A stretch of DNA of 64,000 bases from Rhodospirillaceae bacterium (lineage in GTDB: Bacteria > Pseudomonadota > Alphaproteobacteria > Reyranellales > Reyranellaceae). Positions 41,212 to 50,152 of this stretch are shown piece after piece (positions within the stretch are counted from its first letter, which is position 1; each line of letters starts with the position of its first letter). A model generated the notes under the pieces. That model was not told the origin of the DNA. It made no database searches and saw only the letters and a program-made list of their open reading frames with translations. The stretch is from positions 1 through 64,000 of the forward strand of contig WOUR01000025.1 in NCBI GenBank assembly GCA_009772935.1, in the 5' to 3' direction. The position numbers and the translations under genes were made by a program.

Positions 41212-42885
41212 CTAGACTCCCAGTACGGTTTGAAGGGCGTTGCGGCCGGCGCCGACCTCGGTTTCGCTCAGGGTCTTGGCGCCCTGGGCAACGGTGCCGG
41301 CCACCTGCAATGCCCGCGCGGCCTGGGCCTGCAGCGCCCGCGCGGCGCGAAGTTCTGCCAAGACGTCGTCGGCCACGGTGATGGCGGCTGGCGCGCCGAG
41401 CTTGTCGGCGTAGACGTCGATGCTCTCGTCGACGCTCAGCTTGTCGAGGACTTCGGGCCGCGAAGCGGCGATACTGCCGGCAAAGGCCCAAAGCCGCTCA
41501 ACCGTGCCGAGATCGGCCGCCTTCTGTGCCTGCGCCAGGATCGAGATCAGCTCGACGTCGAGCGGATAGCCGTGCAGTTCCGGCGGCGGTTCAGTGAATA
41601 GGCCGTTCTCGGCCATGATGGTGAACGTGCGCTGGACGAGCGGCTGCAGAAGATCGTCGTGCAGGTTCTCCAGCACGGGCCCGAGCATCTGCATCTTCTC
41701 CTCGCGCCGCGCGCTGATCTCGAGCTGGTTGCGCGGCTGCACACCCTCCATGTCGGAGATCATCAGGAAGAGATCCGCGAAGAAGGCCGACTTGATCGTT
41801 GCCTGGGTGCGCGACACGAGACGCTCGACTTCGGCGATGGCGCCGGGAGCCGTCTGATAGAGCGGCCACATCCCCGCTCCCCTCTCCTGGGTAGTGAAAT
41901 AGTTGATGGCGCCGGGCAGCACCGACGAGGCCGAGCCGCGCAGGCTGACATGCGCGCCCATAGGCGGGTTCACGTGCTTATCGACGGCGTTATGCTCGCG
42001 CTTCTTCAGGATTTGCAGCGACTTCACGTCAGGCAGCGCGTCGTGGCCGGGGCCCCTGGAGTAGGCGTCGTTGCCGATCGGCGCCCAGCGCGGAGTCAGC
42101 GCCGGGAACTCCGAATAACCGCCACGATGGATGAATTCACCGTCGGCCTGGCCGCCGCCCTCGCGCCAGTAGACCGAGCGGAACTTCTTGCCCGCCGAGT
42201 CGAGGCGGCCCTTCTCGAAACCGGTATTGGGCTCGATCATGTGCAGGATCGCGATCTCGATGTCGGCATCGGCACCGCGAGCACGCTCGGAGATCTCGGC
42301 AATGCCGTGGTCCGGCCACCGCTCCTGGATCTGGCGATACGAATACATGAAGCGGCGCGCCAGCGTGTCGACCCGGCCGCGCCAGTCGAGGCCCAGCCAA
42401 TACTCACCGGTCGACAGCGCGTAGAGACGGATTACGTCCTCGCGGTCGAACTCGACAATTGCGCAGCCGGTACCGAACTGGCCCAGCTCCTCGTAGATCG
42501 AGGGCAATGCCGAGTAGAGGTTACCGGCGTTGAACACCATGCGCATGCGCTCGGCGCACTCGTCGAGCCAGACCTTCACCGATGCGAGCGACGCCACGCG
42601 GCGATCGGGAATCGTAAGACGGAACCACGGCCGCGCGGGCGAGGTGACGCCCGACATCAGACCGGCCACCAGAGTGCGCAAGGCGAACAGGGCTGTGGGG
42701 TCGAGGATGGCGGCATTGGCCTGCGCGCCGCGACCGCCCTGGTTGGGCGACGAGAAGAACTGACCGCGGCGCGGGTTCACGAAGCGCGACAGCTCACGCC
42801 AGCCCGGCTCCCAGGATTGGCGCTGGCGCTTGAGGACATTGAGGCGGGCATCGATGTGACGGCGGAGAGCGGGATCGTGCGCCAT
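41212..42885 (-). CDS. phage portal / head-to-tail connector protein
   Basis: A 557-residue protein of the T7 gp8-like connector family. Recognisable segments are RELSRFVNPRRGQFFSS near the N-terminus, FALRTLVAGLMSGVTSPARP and FGTGCAIVEFDREDVIRLYA. It forms the dodecameric ring through which DNA enters and leaves. Frame and length are intact. It precedes the Bbp19-like gene by 2 bp. Confidence 0.9.
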   Translation of the reverse strand: MAHDPALRRHIDARLNVLKRQRQSWEPGWRELSRFVNPRRGQFFSSPNQGGRGAQANAAILDPTALFALRTLVAGLMSGVTSPARPWFRLTIPDRRVASLASVKVWLDECAERMRMVFNAGNLYSALPSIYEELGQFGTGCAIVEFDREDVIRLYALSTGEYWLGLDWRGRVDTLARRFMYSYRQIQERWPDHGIAEISERARGADADIEIAILHMIEPNTGFEKGRLDSAGKKFRSVYWREGGGQADGEFIHRGGYSEFPALTPRWAPIGNDAYSRGPGHDALPDVKSLQILKKREHNAVDKHVNPPMGAHVSLRGSASSVLPGAINYFTTQERGAGMWPLYQTAPGAIAEVERLVSRTQATIKSAFFADLFLMISDMEGVQPRNQLEISARREEKMQMLGPVLENLHDDLLQPLVQRTFTIMAENGLFTEPPPELHGYPLDVELISILAQAQKAADLGTVERLWAFAGSIAASRPEVLDKLSVDESIDVYADKLGAPAAITVADDVLAELRAARALQAQAARALQVAGTVAQGAKTLSETEVGAGRNALQTVLGV

Positions 42886-42888
42886 CGC

Positions 42889-43128
42889 TCAGGCCCCCAG
42901 CATCGTCTTGCCGCGCAAGGCTGTGGTGGACGCGGCGTCGGTCAGCCCGAGGCCGCCCGTGGCGATCGTGGAGGCGTAGCCCGCCATCGCGGCTGCGCGC
43001 TTCTTCTGCGCCTCCCGCGCCTCGCGCACCGACGGATCGGCCATCGAGGGGAAGGGATCGGGCGCCGGCGGCGGGGCCGGCGGCGACATAGGAGGATAAG
43101 CGGCCTGGCCGCCACCAAAAATTCCCAA
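42889..43128 (-). CDS. small Pro-rich phage protein before the portal gene
   Basis: A 79-residue protein starting (TTG) MGIFGGGQAAYPPMSPP and ending ALRGKTMLGA. A short Pro-rich N-terminus, a charged helix and a C-terminal TxLGA are typical of a small conserved protein found beside the portal in Bbp/T7-like phages. AGGAGA upstream supports the TTG start. Function is unknown. Confidence 0.7.
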   Translation of the reverse strand: MGIFGGGQAAYPPMSPPAPPPAPDPFPSMADPSVREAREAQKKRAAAMAGYASTIATGGLGLTDAASTTALRGKTMLGA

Positions 43129-43526
43129 GGGCGTCTCTCCTGTGAGCGAGCCCTTGAGTTACTGATGAACCGGATTTCGAGGATGCAAGCGGGAAGTTGA
43201 AAAAACTCGACACGCGGCTTGTTCGCAGCGCTTGCGATCTTGCCGCCGTCCTCGCCCGCGCACTGGCGAATGACATTGCCGCCTGCATCATCTGTGCGCC
43301 GTGGGCGCGCGTCATCAAGGGCGCGCAGGCCTGGGCGATGATGATCGCGCCCGCCGTCACCTACAGCTCATCCAGATGAAAAGGCCCGCCATCCCCTTCG
43401 AAATTGGGGAACAGCGGGCCTCCAGACATCGAGCCGGCCAATCAAACGGTCGCCCAGGATGCCTCCCAATCACCTCTGCGGGCGATTGCATGGACGATGA
43501 CAACGCAGTGACGCTGAGTCCAGCGC
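43129..43526 (-). other. 398-bp gap inside the phage operon
   Basis: Between the terminase stop and the small Pro-rich protein there is no supported gene. A minus-strand frame from 43360 and a plus-strand frame 43197-43379 exist, but neither has a convincing start, ribosome-binding site or family resemblance. The gap holds the hairpin at 43379-43420. Confidence 0.5.
43379..43420 (-). terminator. intrinsic terminator after the terminase gene
   Basis: On the minus strand GGCCCGC (43420-43414) pairs with GCGGGCC (43389-43383), extended by an inner CCCC/GGGG stem, and is followed at once by TTTTC (43382-43378). It lies 107 bp after the terminase stop. It would end or dampen transcription between terminase and the rest of the structural genes. 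Confidence 0.7.
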
Positions 43527-45068
43527 TCAAATCCCCCCGTGGGGATCATAGTCGGATTCGATCGCGACGACTCCGGGCGCTCTCGTTTCGCCGGTTCCCT
43601 CGAACCGTATCTCCTCCGGCAGATCTGCCACCGGATAGGCGAAGGTCAGCGCCAGGCCGTCGGCATTGTCGGGGGAGGCGAGACCACGCTTCTTCATGTC
43701 CTCCTTCTTCTCGAGCTGGATCGCATTGTGCAGGTTGAAGCCGTATTCGCGGGACGTGAGTTCACCCTTCAATTCGGGATCGTCGGGGATGGCGCCAGCC
43801 TTCAGCCAGGCGCGCATCGAAGCCCACATTTCGGCAGCCTTGTTGGCGGTAAGCGGCATGCCGTCGCCCCAGGTGTAGCGGTCAGCGCGGCCGCCGAAGT
43901 TGACGCCGACCACGAGCCGCCCCTGCAGCATATGGCGTACGCGATCCACCACGCCGGCGCCGATTCCGCCCTCGTCGATGAAGACAGCCGCCACCCGATG
44001 CTGGATCGCCTGCTCCGCCACCTTGCCCGACAGTACCATGAGGTCGCCGACCCGGAGCTTGATCGCCGGGACGGTGCGCGCGTCGAGACCACGGCGAAAC
44101 CAGATCGTGCTCTGATCGTCGCCGCCGCGCGCGCAATCGACGCCCATCACCAGCGGCTGGCGCAGGTGGCTCTCGGCCGGGCGGCGTGCCGCCTCCTCCA
44201 CAACCTCGCCGTCGATGAACTGCATGGCGCCCCCTCTCGGAAACTCACCCTTCACGCGCACGCGGAAGAAGTCGCTGTCGTCGCCATAGTCGGCAGCCCA
44301 GCGGGCGATCTCGTCCTTATCGGTCAGCGAGACCATGCGGCCGTCGACCTGGTGGTGCTGCCAGCGATGTCGGAAGCGGCCGAAACATTCGCGGAAACGA
44401 CCCGTGTTGCGCGTCGGGTTGCCGGTAGCCAGCCACAGGATCTCGGTGTTGCGATCGGTCAGAGCACCCTCAATCGTCTCCCAGACCGGGTCCGGAATGG
44501 CCGAAGCCTCGTCAAAGGCCACGAACAGCCGACGACCCTGGTTGTGAAGGCCGGCGAAGGCCTCGGTGCTGCGCAGGCTCCAGGGCACGGCGTCGATGCG
44601 CCAAGTCCGCTCGTGTGCGGGTTCGACGCTGGCGATAGACGTGGCCGTAATCTCGAACCACTCGGCGCAGACGGCCAGCTGCAGCCACTTGGTGAGCTCG
44701 GGCCAGGTCTTGGTCTTGAGCTGCGTCGCCGTGTTCGCCGTCACGACGCCGCGCGTATCGCGGAAGGTGGCGAGCGCCCAGACGATGATCCACGCCACCA
44801 GCGCGGACTTGCCGACGCCATGCCCCGAAGCGACGGCGATGCGGATCGCGTCGGAGGCGCTCGTAAGGGAACGCCCGATATCCCCAAGCACGACGCGCTG
44901 CCACGGCTCGGGGGCCGTATCCGCCGCCAGCACGGTCCCCGCCTCGCCCCACGGGAAAGCGAACAGCACGAAGCCCAGTGGGTCGTGCGCGTAGGTCCCG
45001 ATCTCGATGGCCAGGGGATCGAGGGTGGTTGCTTGCGAGAGAGAAGAGGAGTCCGGAACATCGCCCAC
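43527..45068 (-). CDS. phage terminase large subunit
   Basis: A packaging ATPase/nuclease of about 513 residues. Walker A ASGHGVGKSALVAW, Walker B with catalytic Glu LFVAFDEAS, coupling-like motif WLATGNPTRNTG and the nuclease Asp in VMGVDCARGGDDQ are visible, with a second nuclease acidic segment VFIDEGGIGAG. I chose GTG 45068 with AGGAC upstream; the frame is open to a TTG at 45125. No small terminase gene lies upstream: the next feature is the divergent leuC. Confidence 0.88.
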   Translation of the reverse strand: MGDVPDSSSLSQATTLDPLAIEIGTYAHDPLGFVLFAFPWGEAGTVLAADTAPEPWQRVVLGDIGRSLTSASDAIRIAVASGHGVGKSALVAWIIVWALATFRDTRGVVTANTATQLKTKTWPELTKWLQLAVCAEWFEITATSIASVEPAHERTWRIDAVPWSLRSTEAFAGLHNQGRRLFVAFDEASAIPDPVWETIEGALTDRNTEILWLATGNPTRNTGRFRECFGRFRHRWQHHQVDGRMVSLTDKDEIARWAADYGDDSDFFRVRVKGEFPRGGAMQFIDGEVVEEAARRPAESHLRQPLVMGVDCARGGDDQSTIWFRRGLDARTVPAIKLRVGDLMVLSGKVAEQAIQHRVAAVFIDEGGIGAGVVDRVRHMLQGRLVVGVNFGGRADRYTWGDGMPLTANKAAEMWASMRAWLKAGAIPDDPELKGELTSREYGFNLHNAIQLEKKEDMKKRGLASPDNADGLALTFAYPVADLPEEIRFEGTGETRAPGVVAIESDYDPHGGI

Positions 45069-45148
45069 GATTCGTGTCCTGACGAACCGGACTCTTCGTT
45101 TGCAAGGAGAAAGCGCATACTCCAACGTCCTCCGCCACAGGACAGGTC

Positions 45149-46576
45149 ATGACGGCACCGCAGCCACGCACCCTCTACGACAAGATCTGGGACGCGCATG
45201 TCGTCGATCGGCTGGGCGGGCGGACATGCGTGCTCTATGTCGACCGCCACCTGCTCGACGAGGTGCACAGCCCGCAAGCCTTCGACGGATTGAGGCGCGC
45301 CGGGCGTTCGGTGCGGCGGCCCGCCTCGACACTTGCCGTTGCCGATCACAACGTTCCTACTGAGAATCGCCGACAAGGCGTCGCGGATCCGAAATCGCGC
45401 GCCCAGATCGCAACCCTTGAGGACAATGTCGTCTCGTTCGGCGTGCCCTACATTCCGCTGCTCGACGAACGACAGGGTATTGTCCACGTGATCGGCCCCG
45501 AACTCGGCTTCTCGTTGCCCGGTCAGACCATCGTCAGCGGCGATTCACATGCCTCGACGCACGGTGCGCTGGGCGCTCTCGCCTTCGGCGTCGGTGCTTC
45601 CGAAGTCGAGCAGGTTCTGGCGACACAGACATTGGTGCAGGAAAAGGCTCGCAATATGAAGGTCGAGGCGACCGGTGCCCTGCCCTTCGGCACGTCGGCC
45701 AAGGACCTGGCGCTCGCGCTCATCGAGAGGATAGGCGCCGCGGGCGCCAATGGCCACGCGATCGAGTTCTGCGGCGATGCCGTCATGTCGCTCGGCATGG
45801 AAGGGCGGATGACCCTGTGCAACATGGCCATCGAGGCCGGCGCGCGCATAGGGCTGATTGCCCCCGACGACAAGACTTTCGCCTATGTGCGTGGCCGTGA
45901 GAGGGCCCCGCCGGACGACGTGCTGGAACGCGCCGTCGACACGTGGCGGACCCTTCCGTCCGATCCCGGTGCATCGTGGGACAGGGTCGTGACGTTCGAC
46001 GCCTCGCGAATCACCCCCATGGTGACCTGGGGAACCAACCCCGAAGCGGTCGTGCCTATCACGCGGTGCGTTCCCGACCCTCAAAACGAGCCCGACCCGC
46101 GCCTCCGCAACCAGAAGCAGCGCATGCTCGACTATATGGGGCTGGTCGCGGGCCAGAGTCTCATCGGCCTCAAGATCGATGTCGTGTTCATAGGCTCCTG
46201 TACCAACGGGCGACTGGAGGACCTGCGTGCCGCCGCGGCAGTGGCCTGCGGCCGCAGGGTGGCGTCTCATGTCAGGGCATTGGTTGTTCCGGGTTCCGGT
46301 CTGGTGAAGCGACAGGCCGAACGGGAGGGGCTCGACGAAGTCTTCAGAACAGCAGGCTTCGAGTGGCGTGACCCCGGATGCTCGATGTGTCTTGCCATGA
46401 ACGACGACCGGCTGAAGCCGGGACAGCGGGCCGCCAGCACATCCAATCGCAACTTCGAGGGCCGGCAGGGACAAGAAGGTCAGACCCATCTCATGTCTCC
46501 CGCAATGGCCGCGGCAGCCGCCATTGCGGGGGCGCTGGTTGACGTGAGAGGGATGACTGTCCGGCCACTGGCTTGA
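45149..46576 (+). CDS. leuC: 3-isopropylmalate dehydratase large subunit
   Basis: A 475-residue aconitase-superfamily enzyme that isomerises 2- to 3-isopropylmalate in leucine synthesis. The start [11 protein letters not shown] and the segments [20 protein letters not shown] and [10 protein letters not shown] are typical of LeuC. The three 4Fe-4S Cys are in GSCTNG and PGCSMC. Activity requires the small subunit LeuD, which is not adjacent: the next genes are unrelated stress-type proteins. It could be a second copy or an LeuC-like paralogue. It begins 80 bp from the phage terminase, on the opposite strand. Confidence 0.9.
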   Translation: MTAPQPRTLYDKIWDAHVVDRLGGRTCVLYVDRHLLDEVHSPQAFDGLRRAGRSVRRPASTLAVADHNVPTENRRQGVADPKSRAQIATLEDNVVSFGVPYIPLLDERQGIVHVIGPELGFSLPGQTIVSGDSHASTHGALGALAFGVGASEVEQVLATQTLVQEKARNMKVEATGALPFGTSAKDLALALIERIGAAGANGHAIEFCGDAVMSLGMEGRMTLCNMAIEAGARIGLIAPDDKTFAYVRGRERAPPDDVLERAVDTWRTLPSDPGASWDRVVTFDASRITPMVTWGTNPEAVVPITRCVPDPQNEPDPRLRNQKQRMLDYMGLVAGQSLIGLKIDVVFIGSCTNGRLEDLRAAAAVACGRRVASHVRALVVPGSGLVKRQAEREGLDEVFRTAGFEWRDPGCSMCLAMNDDRLKPGQRAASTSNRNFEGRQGQEGQTHLMSPAMAAAAAIAGALVDVRGMTVRPLA

Positions 46577-46636
46577 AGTCGATTGCCTCACGTCGTGACA
46601 AACGTGTCATGGTGAGGATCGGATGAGACACGCAAT

Positions 46637-46659
46637 AGGGGCCCGGCATGCGGGCCCCT
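46637..46659. terminator. GC-rich hairpin after leuC
   Basis: AGGGGCCCG (46637-46645) and CGGGCCCCT (46651-46659) pair perfectly around GCATG. It lies between convergent leuC and the glycine-rich membrane protein gene, with TT following. It can serve as a terminator for either. Confidence 0.65.
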
Positions 46660-46680
46660 TGCTCAAACTATGCCCGGGGG

Positions 46681-47268
46681 TCAGCCTGGCCAGTTCGCGC
46701 GCATGCGGTCGATTTCGGCTTGGCTCGGCCGGTACGGCGGCGCCTTGGGGTCGAAACTCTTCCACCCACTCGCGCGATACTCCGCGCCACGGGCAACGGG
46801 GTCGATCGGGCGCGATGCAGCGAGGATCGCCTCGATGCGAGCCGCATCGCCGTCGGGCACGCGCGCCGTGACAAGCGTACCGCCTCGACGCACCGCTTCG
46901 GAGTAGATTTCGGCATGCTCCTTATCGGTGCCGGCCTCGACCATCGCCCCGACGATGCCACCGGCGGCGGCGCCTCCAGCCGCTACAGCAGCCGTCGAGG
47001 CGAGCCAGCCCGCGGCAACGACGGGGCCGAGGCCCGGAATGGCGAGCAGTCCGAGGCCCGCCAGCAAGCCGGCTCCCGCGCCGACGGCGCCCCCGATGCC
47101 GGCGCCGGCGGCCGCCTTGTTGACGTCGTCAACGTCGGCGTATTCGGCGCTGACATACTTGTTGGCGACAATGCTTACATCACTGCTTGGCACGCCCGCC
47201 CGCTCGACTGCGTCGACGGCCGCGCGGGCCTGGGCGTAACTGTCATAGGCTCGGCTTACGGTCTTCAT
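46681..47268 (-). CDS. general-stress-type protein with Gly/Ala-rich membrane region
   Basis: A 195-residue protein. The N-terminal domain (YDSYAQARAAVDAVERAG, PSSDVSIVAN) resembles the YflT/GsiB-like general stress fold seen in small stress proteins. A long Gly/Ala-rich hydrophobic hairpin (residues about 50-105) could insert in a membrane. The C-terminus is charged and ends RANWPG. It is the first of a run of stress-related genes. Confidence 0.75.
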   Translation of the reverse strand: MKTVSRAYDSYAQARAAVDAVERAGVPSSDVSIVANKYVSAEYADVDDVNKAAAGAGIGGAVGAGAGLLAGLGLLAIPGLGPVVAAGWLASTAAVAAGGAAAGGIVGAMVEAGTDKEHAEIYSEAVRRGGTLVTARVPDGDAARIEAILAASRPIDPVARGAEYRASGWKSFDPKAPPYRPSQAEIDRMRANWPG

Positions 47269-47294
47269 CCTGGTGCTCCTTTGTTTCGTGGAAG

Positions 47295-47753
47295 CTATTG
47301 GTTGACCGTTACGACATTGCCCTTGTAGTCGACGGCGACCCGCACCTGCTTGCCGGCGTGCTGGGCTGTGCCCCGCCAGATGCCATCACCGTCCTTGGTC
47401 AGACCGGTCACGTTGTCCATGCCCTGAGCGATGACGCGATCCTTGGCCTGCGCTTCGGTGAAGGAGTTGGAGCCTTTCAACGGCGCGCCGGCATCGGCCT
47501 GCCTCACCTTGTAGGCGTCGGCCTTGCAGGCATTCATGAACTCGGCCTGCGTGATCGTGCCTTCGGTCGCCACGGTCATGCCCGCGACACGCATGAACGA
47601 CAGGTAGCGCATGGATTCGCCGCCGGTGACGTTGCCGTCGCCGTTAGCGTCGGCCCTCTTCCACATGTCTTGGCACTCGGCGTCGGTGGCGGCAAATGCA
47701 GGTGCGCCGGCCACTAAGGCCGCGACTGCTGCAAGGGCAAACGTCTTCTTCAT
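47295..47753 (-). CDS. secreted protein with EF-hand-like motif
   Basis: A 152-residue protein with a Sec signal peptide (MKKTFALAAVAALVAGAPAF then AA). The segment DANGDGNVTGGE matches a calcium-binding EF-hand loop and lies near residues 35-46; a second half (ITQAEFMNACK) resembles the partner helix. The C-terminal domain (GIWRGTAQHAGKQVRVAVDY) looks like a PepSY or SH3-type beta domain. It probably acts in the periplasm; function is unknown. Confidence 0.8.
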   Translation of the reverse strand: MKKTFALAAVAALVAGAPAFAATDAECQDMWKRADANGDGNVTGGESMRYLSFMRVAGMTVATEGTITQAEFMNACKADAYKVRQADAGAPLKGSNSFTEAQAKDRVIAQGMDNVTGLTKDGDGIWRGTAQHAGKQVRVAVDYKGNVVTVNQ

Positions 47754-47906
47754 TTATTCGTGTTCCTCTGAATAGGAGCTGATGAGTCAGCCGCGGTATA
47801 AACGGACCGGCGCCCAATGGTTCCCCTTGCCGTTGAATTGCAACTTCATCGCGGAAGGCCGCGTTACTCCGGTGATTCACACGAGGCTCACCCTTGGGGA
47901 ACATTT

Positions 47907-48242
47907 ATGACGAAGACTGAACAGCTCATGCAGGAACGCGACGACCTGAAGGCGAAGCTGGCCAATGCGCCCAAGGCCGCTGCATCCGAACGCGAAGCAT
48001 CGGACCGGAAGATGATGGAGCAAGAGCTGCTGGCACTGGAGCAGCGCATTGGCCGCGAAGAGACAGCCAGGTCGGACGCCGCAGGCAGAAAGCCGGGCTC
48101 CCTGACCGAGGTCGTGGACCGGAAGTTGGATGCCGCCCTCAAGGACAGCTTCCCCGGATCGGATCCCGTCTCGTTCATCGAGGCCACACCCGTGAAGCCG
48201 GGCGATGAGTCGCTTAGCGAGGTGAAAGCAGGAAAGCGCTGA
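47907..48242 (+). CDS. small DSFPGSDP-motif stress-associated protein
   Basis: A 111-residue hydrophilic protein with an N-terminal coiled-coil-like region (TEQLMQERDDLKAKLANAPK). Toward the C-terminus it has LDAALKDSFPGSDPVSF, a motif found in many small alphaproteobacterial proteins of stress clusters. ATG 47907 begins the homologous part; the longer frame from 47817 overlaps the upstream promoter. Function is unknown. Confidence 0.75.
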   Translation: MTKTEQLMQERDDLKAKLANAPKAAASEREASDRKMMEQELLALEQRIGREETARSDAAGRKPGSLTEVVDRKLDAALKDSFPGSDPVSFIEATPVKPGDESLSEVKAGKR

Positions 48243-48563
48243 TCGCTAGCCGGCGGCGTAAGTCGTTCCGGCGACGCGTGCCACCTGAGCAGCCAGTTGC
48301 GATGCTGGTACCGGGCGTGGGACGCGTCTGCCTTCTCGAGTCCTGCGGCCAGAATAAATCAGTTGCTATGACGGTCAGCTGGCTGCCGGGGATGGCATCC
48401 CGCCCGCCCCGGAGGTCAGCCGTTTGTAACCGCGTTCCGGCGTAGGCGGCGATCGGTCGATGGCGGGCGCCGCGGATGCGGGAAGTCCTGGAGGCTTCGT
48501 CATCGCGGACAAGTGCGACCTGCCGTCAAGCAATTGCGTACCTGAGCCACTTTGCCGAGAGGC
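48243..48563. other. 321-bp gap with nothing recognised
   Basis: Between the DSFPGSDP-motif gene and the SDR gene (convergent) I find no gene, clear hairpin with T-tract, or repeat. It may simply be an intergenic region with degraded sequence. Confidence 0.4.
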
Positions 48564-49424
48564 TCACAGGAAGGGCTTGCCGCCCGTTACCGCGATGGTG
48601 GCACCCGACGTGTAGCTCGAGCGTGGATCGGCCAGCATTACATAAGCGGTTGCCAGTTCCGCCGGTTGGGCGGCACGCTTCATCGGAACGTTGCTGCCGA
48701 ACGTCGCGACCGTCTCTTCCGGCATGGTGGAGGGAATGAGGGGCGTCCAGACCGGGCCCGGTGCGACCGTATTCACCCGGATTCCATCCTTGGCGAGGAT
48801 CTGCGCCAGCCCGCCGGTGAAGTTGTGGATGGCGCCCTTTGTGGTAGCGTACGGGAGCAGATTTGGATTGGGCACGTCGGCGTTGATCGAGGCTGTATTG
48901 ATGATCGAACCACCCCGCTTCTTGAGGTGGGGAACGGCGGCGCGTGTCAGCCAGAACATCGCATGGATGTTCGTGCGGAACGTCATCTCCCATTCCTCGT
49001 CAGTGATCTCGTCGAGCGACGTGAGTGTCGCCTGGTGTGCGGCGTTGTTGACAAGGATATCCAGGCCGCCGAGCTCCTCTATGGCGCGGTCGACTAGGCT
49101 GCGGCAATGGCCCGAATCCTGGATGTCGCCCGGGACCAGCACCGCCTTTCGCCCCGCCTTCTCGATCCAGCGCGCTGTCTCGCGCGCATCCTCGTCTTCG
49201 CACAAATAGGAGACGAGGATGTCGGCCCCCTCGCGGGCAAAGGCGATGGCGACCGCCCGCCCAATACCAGAGTCACCGCCCGTAATGAGGGCACAATGGC
49301 CTTCCAGCCTTCCCGAACCGCGGTAACTCTCCTCGCCATGATCCGGGTGCGGCCGCATCTCGCGGGTGGTGCCGGGCATCGTCTGCTGCTGGGGTAGCTG
49401 ATTCTGGGTCTCTTTCCGGCTCAT
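48564..49424 (-). CDS. SDR-family oxidoreductase (YhxC/YhdF-like)
   Basis: A 286-residue short-chain dehydrogenase of the general-stress type with an N-terminal extension. The cofactor motif ALITGGDSGIGRAVA, the NNAAHQ segment and the catalytic Tyr/Lys in LPYATTKGAIHN are visible. I chose ATG 49424 (MSRKETQNQ) because AGGAGG lies just upstream. Substrate unknown; homologues are often under general-stress control, which fits the neighbours. Confidence 0.9.
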   Translation of the reverse strand: MSRKETQNQLPQQQTMPGTTREMRPHPDHGEESYRGSGRLEGHCALITGGDSGIGRAVAIAFAREGADILVSYLCEDEDARETARWIEKAGRKAVLVPGDIQDSGHCRSLVDRAIEELGGLDILVNNAAHQATLTSLDEITDEEWEMTFRTNIHAMFWLTRAAVPHLKKRGGSIINTASINADVPNPNLLPYATTKGAIHNFTGGLAQILAKDGIRVNTVAPGPVWTPLIPSTMPEETVATFGSNVPMKRAAQPAELATAYVMLADPRSSYTSGATIAVTGGKPFL

Positions 49425-49555
49425 GCCGTCCTCCTGAGGATTGGTCTCGGGAGGAAAGCACGCAGGCGGGTGCGGTTGCGCCACCAGGGCAAGATGGAAA
49501 CGGCCCGGCATGCGGCCCGTAGGCAGCTCGGTACCCGGCCGTTCCCTCTCATTTG

Positions 49556-50095
49556 CTACTGCATTTGCTCCGGCTGGCTCCGGGCGAGCTTGTGGCCCGT
49601 GAAGGAGCGCGTCTGCGGCGGCGGGAGCGCCCCTCCCTCCTTGAACTTGGCAAGGAGCTGCGACTTGCGGGCCTTCAGGCGCTCGCCGAGCTCGTCCAGA
49701 TCCATGCCGGCATCGCGCGCCTCCGCGAACAGGCCCTCGGACCGCATCTCCTCCTCCTTGACATGATGCTTGATCATCTCGGAGAGGACCTTGACCTTGG
49801 CGTCGTAGAACGCGTCCGAAGGCGAGCCCTGCAGCAATTCGGCGATCAGCACCTTGGCCCCGTCGTGTTCGACATAGGCCTCGTCGAGAAGCTCTCCGTC
49901 CTTGATCTTGCCCTTGCAGGCCGGATAGAAAATTTCCTCCTCAATTGTCGCATGAACCATCAATTCGGTGCAGATCTCGTTCACCAGCACGACCTTGCGG
50001 TCCTCGGATCGAGCCTTCTCAAACGACTCGAACAGCTCTTCGACCTTGCGATGGTCTGCCTTGAGCAGAGCGACCGCGCTCTCTTTGGACGCCAT
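49556..50095 (-). CDS. hemerythrin-domain protein
   Basis: A 179-residue four-helix protein with the di-iron ligands of hemerythrins: His in KADHRKVEELF, His and Glu in MVHATIEEEIFYPA, and His/Glu in IKHHVKEEEMRSEG. Such proteins bind O2, sense redox state or store iron. It lies 57 bp after the catalase start on the same strand, probably cotranscribed with it. Confidence 0.85.
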   Translation of the reverse strand: MASKESAVALLKADHRKVEELFESFEKARSEDRKVVLVNEICTELMVHATIEEEIFYPACKGKIKDGELLDEAYVEHDGAKVLIAELLQGSPSDAFYDAKVKVLSEMIKHHVKEEEMRSEGLFAEARDAGMDLDELGERLKARKSQLLAKFKEGGALPPPQTRSFTGHKLARSQPEQMQ

Positions 50096-50152
50096 GATGT
50101 CTCCTTGGGTTGTGTGGTGTGCGAAACGAGATTGGCCCCGATCCCGTTGAGA

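Larger units (their letters stand above)
31119..45068 (-). mobile_element. podovirus-type prophage remnant: morphogenesis and lysis module
   Basis: Seventeen consecutive minus-strand genes run in phage order: large terminase, small protein, portal, Bbp19-like, scaffold-like, major capsid, Bbp16-like cement, several small structural proteins, lysis genes, tail adaptor, tail nozzle and tail fibre. Most neighbours overlap by 1-8 nt. Gene types match Bordetella BPP-1-like and T7-like virion modules. No integrase, repressor, small terminase, replication gene or tRNA attachment site is seen. I found no convincing direct repeat joining the two edges. Boundaries are those of the outermost phage genes. 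Confidence 0.85.

Noticed and set aside
43197..43379. 60-codon plus-strand frame in the phage gap
   Set aside because: TTG start, no family and opposite to the operon; insufficient support.
31119..45068. Gene transfer agent cluster
   Set aside because: The portal, tail nozzle, gp11-like adaptor and T7-like fibre are podoviral; the RcGTA-type siphoviral tail genes are absent. Only the holin resembles a GTA protein.
30940..45170. attL/attR direct repeat at the phage edges
   Set aside because: The best shared string I see is about 8 bp around ATGACGG, not above chance, and no tRNA is present at either edge.
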